DNA from: Methanobacteriota archaeon | GTDB lineage: Archaea; Iainarchaeota; Iainarchaeia; JAADDC01 | Direction of reading: 5' to 3' | DNA length: 5,220 bases | Assembly: GCA_015662385.1 (NCBI GenBank) | Contig: DQUH01000053.1 | Coordinates: forward strand, 1-5,220 | Shown: in pieces, positions 5,066 through 5,220 of the stretch | Position numbering within the stretch: the first letter of the stretch is position 1 | How the letters are laid out: the number at the start of each line of letters is the position of its first letter | Made by a program: the position numbers and the translations under genes | The notes under the pieces: generated by a model | Seen by the model: only the letters and a program-made list of their open reading frames with translations | The model's database searches: none | Told to the model about the DNA's origin: nothing

Positions 5066-5220
5066 CTATACGCCCACCGCCGAAAGAACCTCCGCCAAAA
5101 TTTCCTCTTCATAAACCACCACATCTTCAGCATAGTAAAATACTACTTTTGCGCCGCTCTTCAGGAGTTCAAGCAGTATCGGACCAGCAATCGCTGCTTC
5201 TTCTTTCTTAGGGAAAAACA
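5066..5220 (-). CDS. C-terminal 50 residues of an unidentified protein entering from the right edge
   Basis: A minus-strand frame is open from the right edge to a TAG at 5068-5066, giving 50 residues. The visible part has a helix rich in small residues (AAIAGPILLELLKSG), a strand (AKVVFYYAEDVVVY) and a final amphipathic helix (EEEILAEVLSAVGV), like the last alpha-beta-alpha unit of a cytoplasmic enzyme domain. The other two minus-strand frames here are broken by stops, and the acidic, hydrophobic pattern looks like real protein. The stop lies only four bases from the stop of the convergent upstream gene. Too little is present to name a family. Confidence 0.65.
   Translation of the reverse strand, partial: FFPKKEEAAIAGPILLELLKSGAKVVFYYAEDVVVYEEEILAEVLSAVGV

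Noticed and set aside
4891..5133. Minus-strand 80-codon frame at the right end
   Set aside because: It conflicts with the plus-strand gene ending at 5061 and with the in-register minus-strand C-terminus ending at 5066; its very basic, Trp- and Arg-rich product looks like a shadow.
1..5220. Mobile elements, CRISPR arrays, tRNA or rRNA genes
   Set aside because: No transposase or integrase motifs, no regularly spaced repeats, no cloverleaf or rRNA-like conserved stretches were seen on either strand.

Overview
This window is archaeal and most probably euryarchaeal. It encodes a full-length Hef (an SF2 helicase fused to an XPF-family nuclease and a helix-hairpin-helix domain, an arrangement typical of Euryarchaeota). 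It also encodes a HMf-type archaeal histone. The gaps between genes hold archaeal-style TATA boxes about 25 bases upstream of predicted transcription starts, and several genes appear to be leaderless. The exact lineage cannot be fixed from this sequence alone.

Layout, left to right: (1) a minus-strand gene of unknown function, tentatively DUF505-like, starting at 830 and running off the left edge; (2) minus-strand hef, 3171 to 889; (3) a 140-base divergent promoter region between hef and the plus-strand histone gene (3312-3524); (4) a minus-strand metallo-beta-lactamase/beta-CASP hydrolase (4505 to 3558), convergent with the histone gene; (5) a 79-base divergent promoter region, then a plus-strand gene (4585-5061) for a small, probably winged-helix protein with a helical C-terminus; (6) the last 50 codons of an unidentified minus-strand gene entering from the right edge (stop at 5066). 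No interval longer than 140 bases lacks a gene. No rRNA, tRNA, CRISPR array, insertion sequence or integrase was seen.

The common theme is genome maintenance and chromatin. Hef remodels and cuts stalled forks and branched DNA, the histone packages DNA, and the beta-CASP protein is a putative nuclease whose motif C resembles neither the classic RNA-type nor the DNA-type version. Shared position does not prove a shared pathway: each gene appears to have its own promoter and the strands alternate, so this is not one operon. The start signals fall into two classes. The histone and the DUF505-like gene have Shine-Dalgarno sites and short leaders. hef, the beta-CASP gene and the winged-helix gene have TATA-like elements about 25 bases from their start codons and no Shine-Dalgarno site. 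No clearly new multi-gene system is visible. The most interesting items are the unnamed winged-helix-like gene, the beta-CASP motif variant, a PCNA-binding-like motif in the Hef linker and the hef/histone intergenic palindrome.
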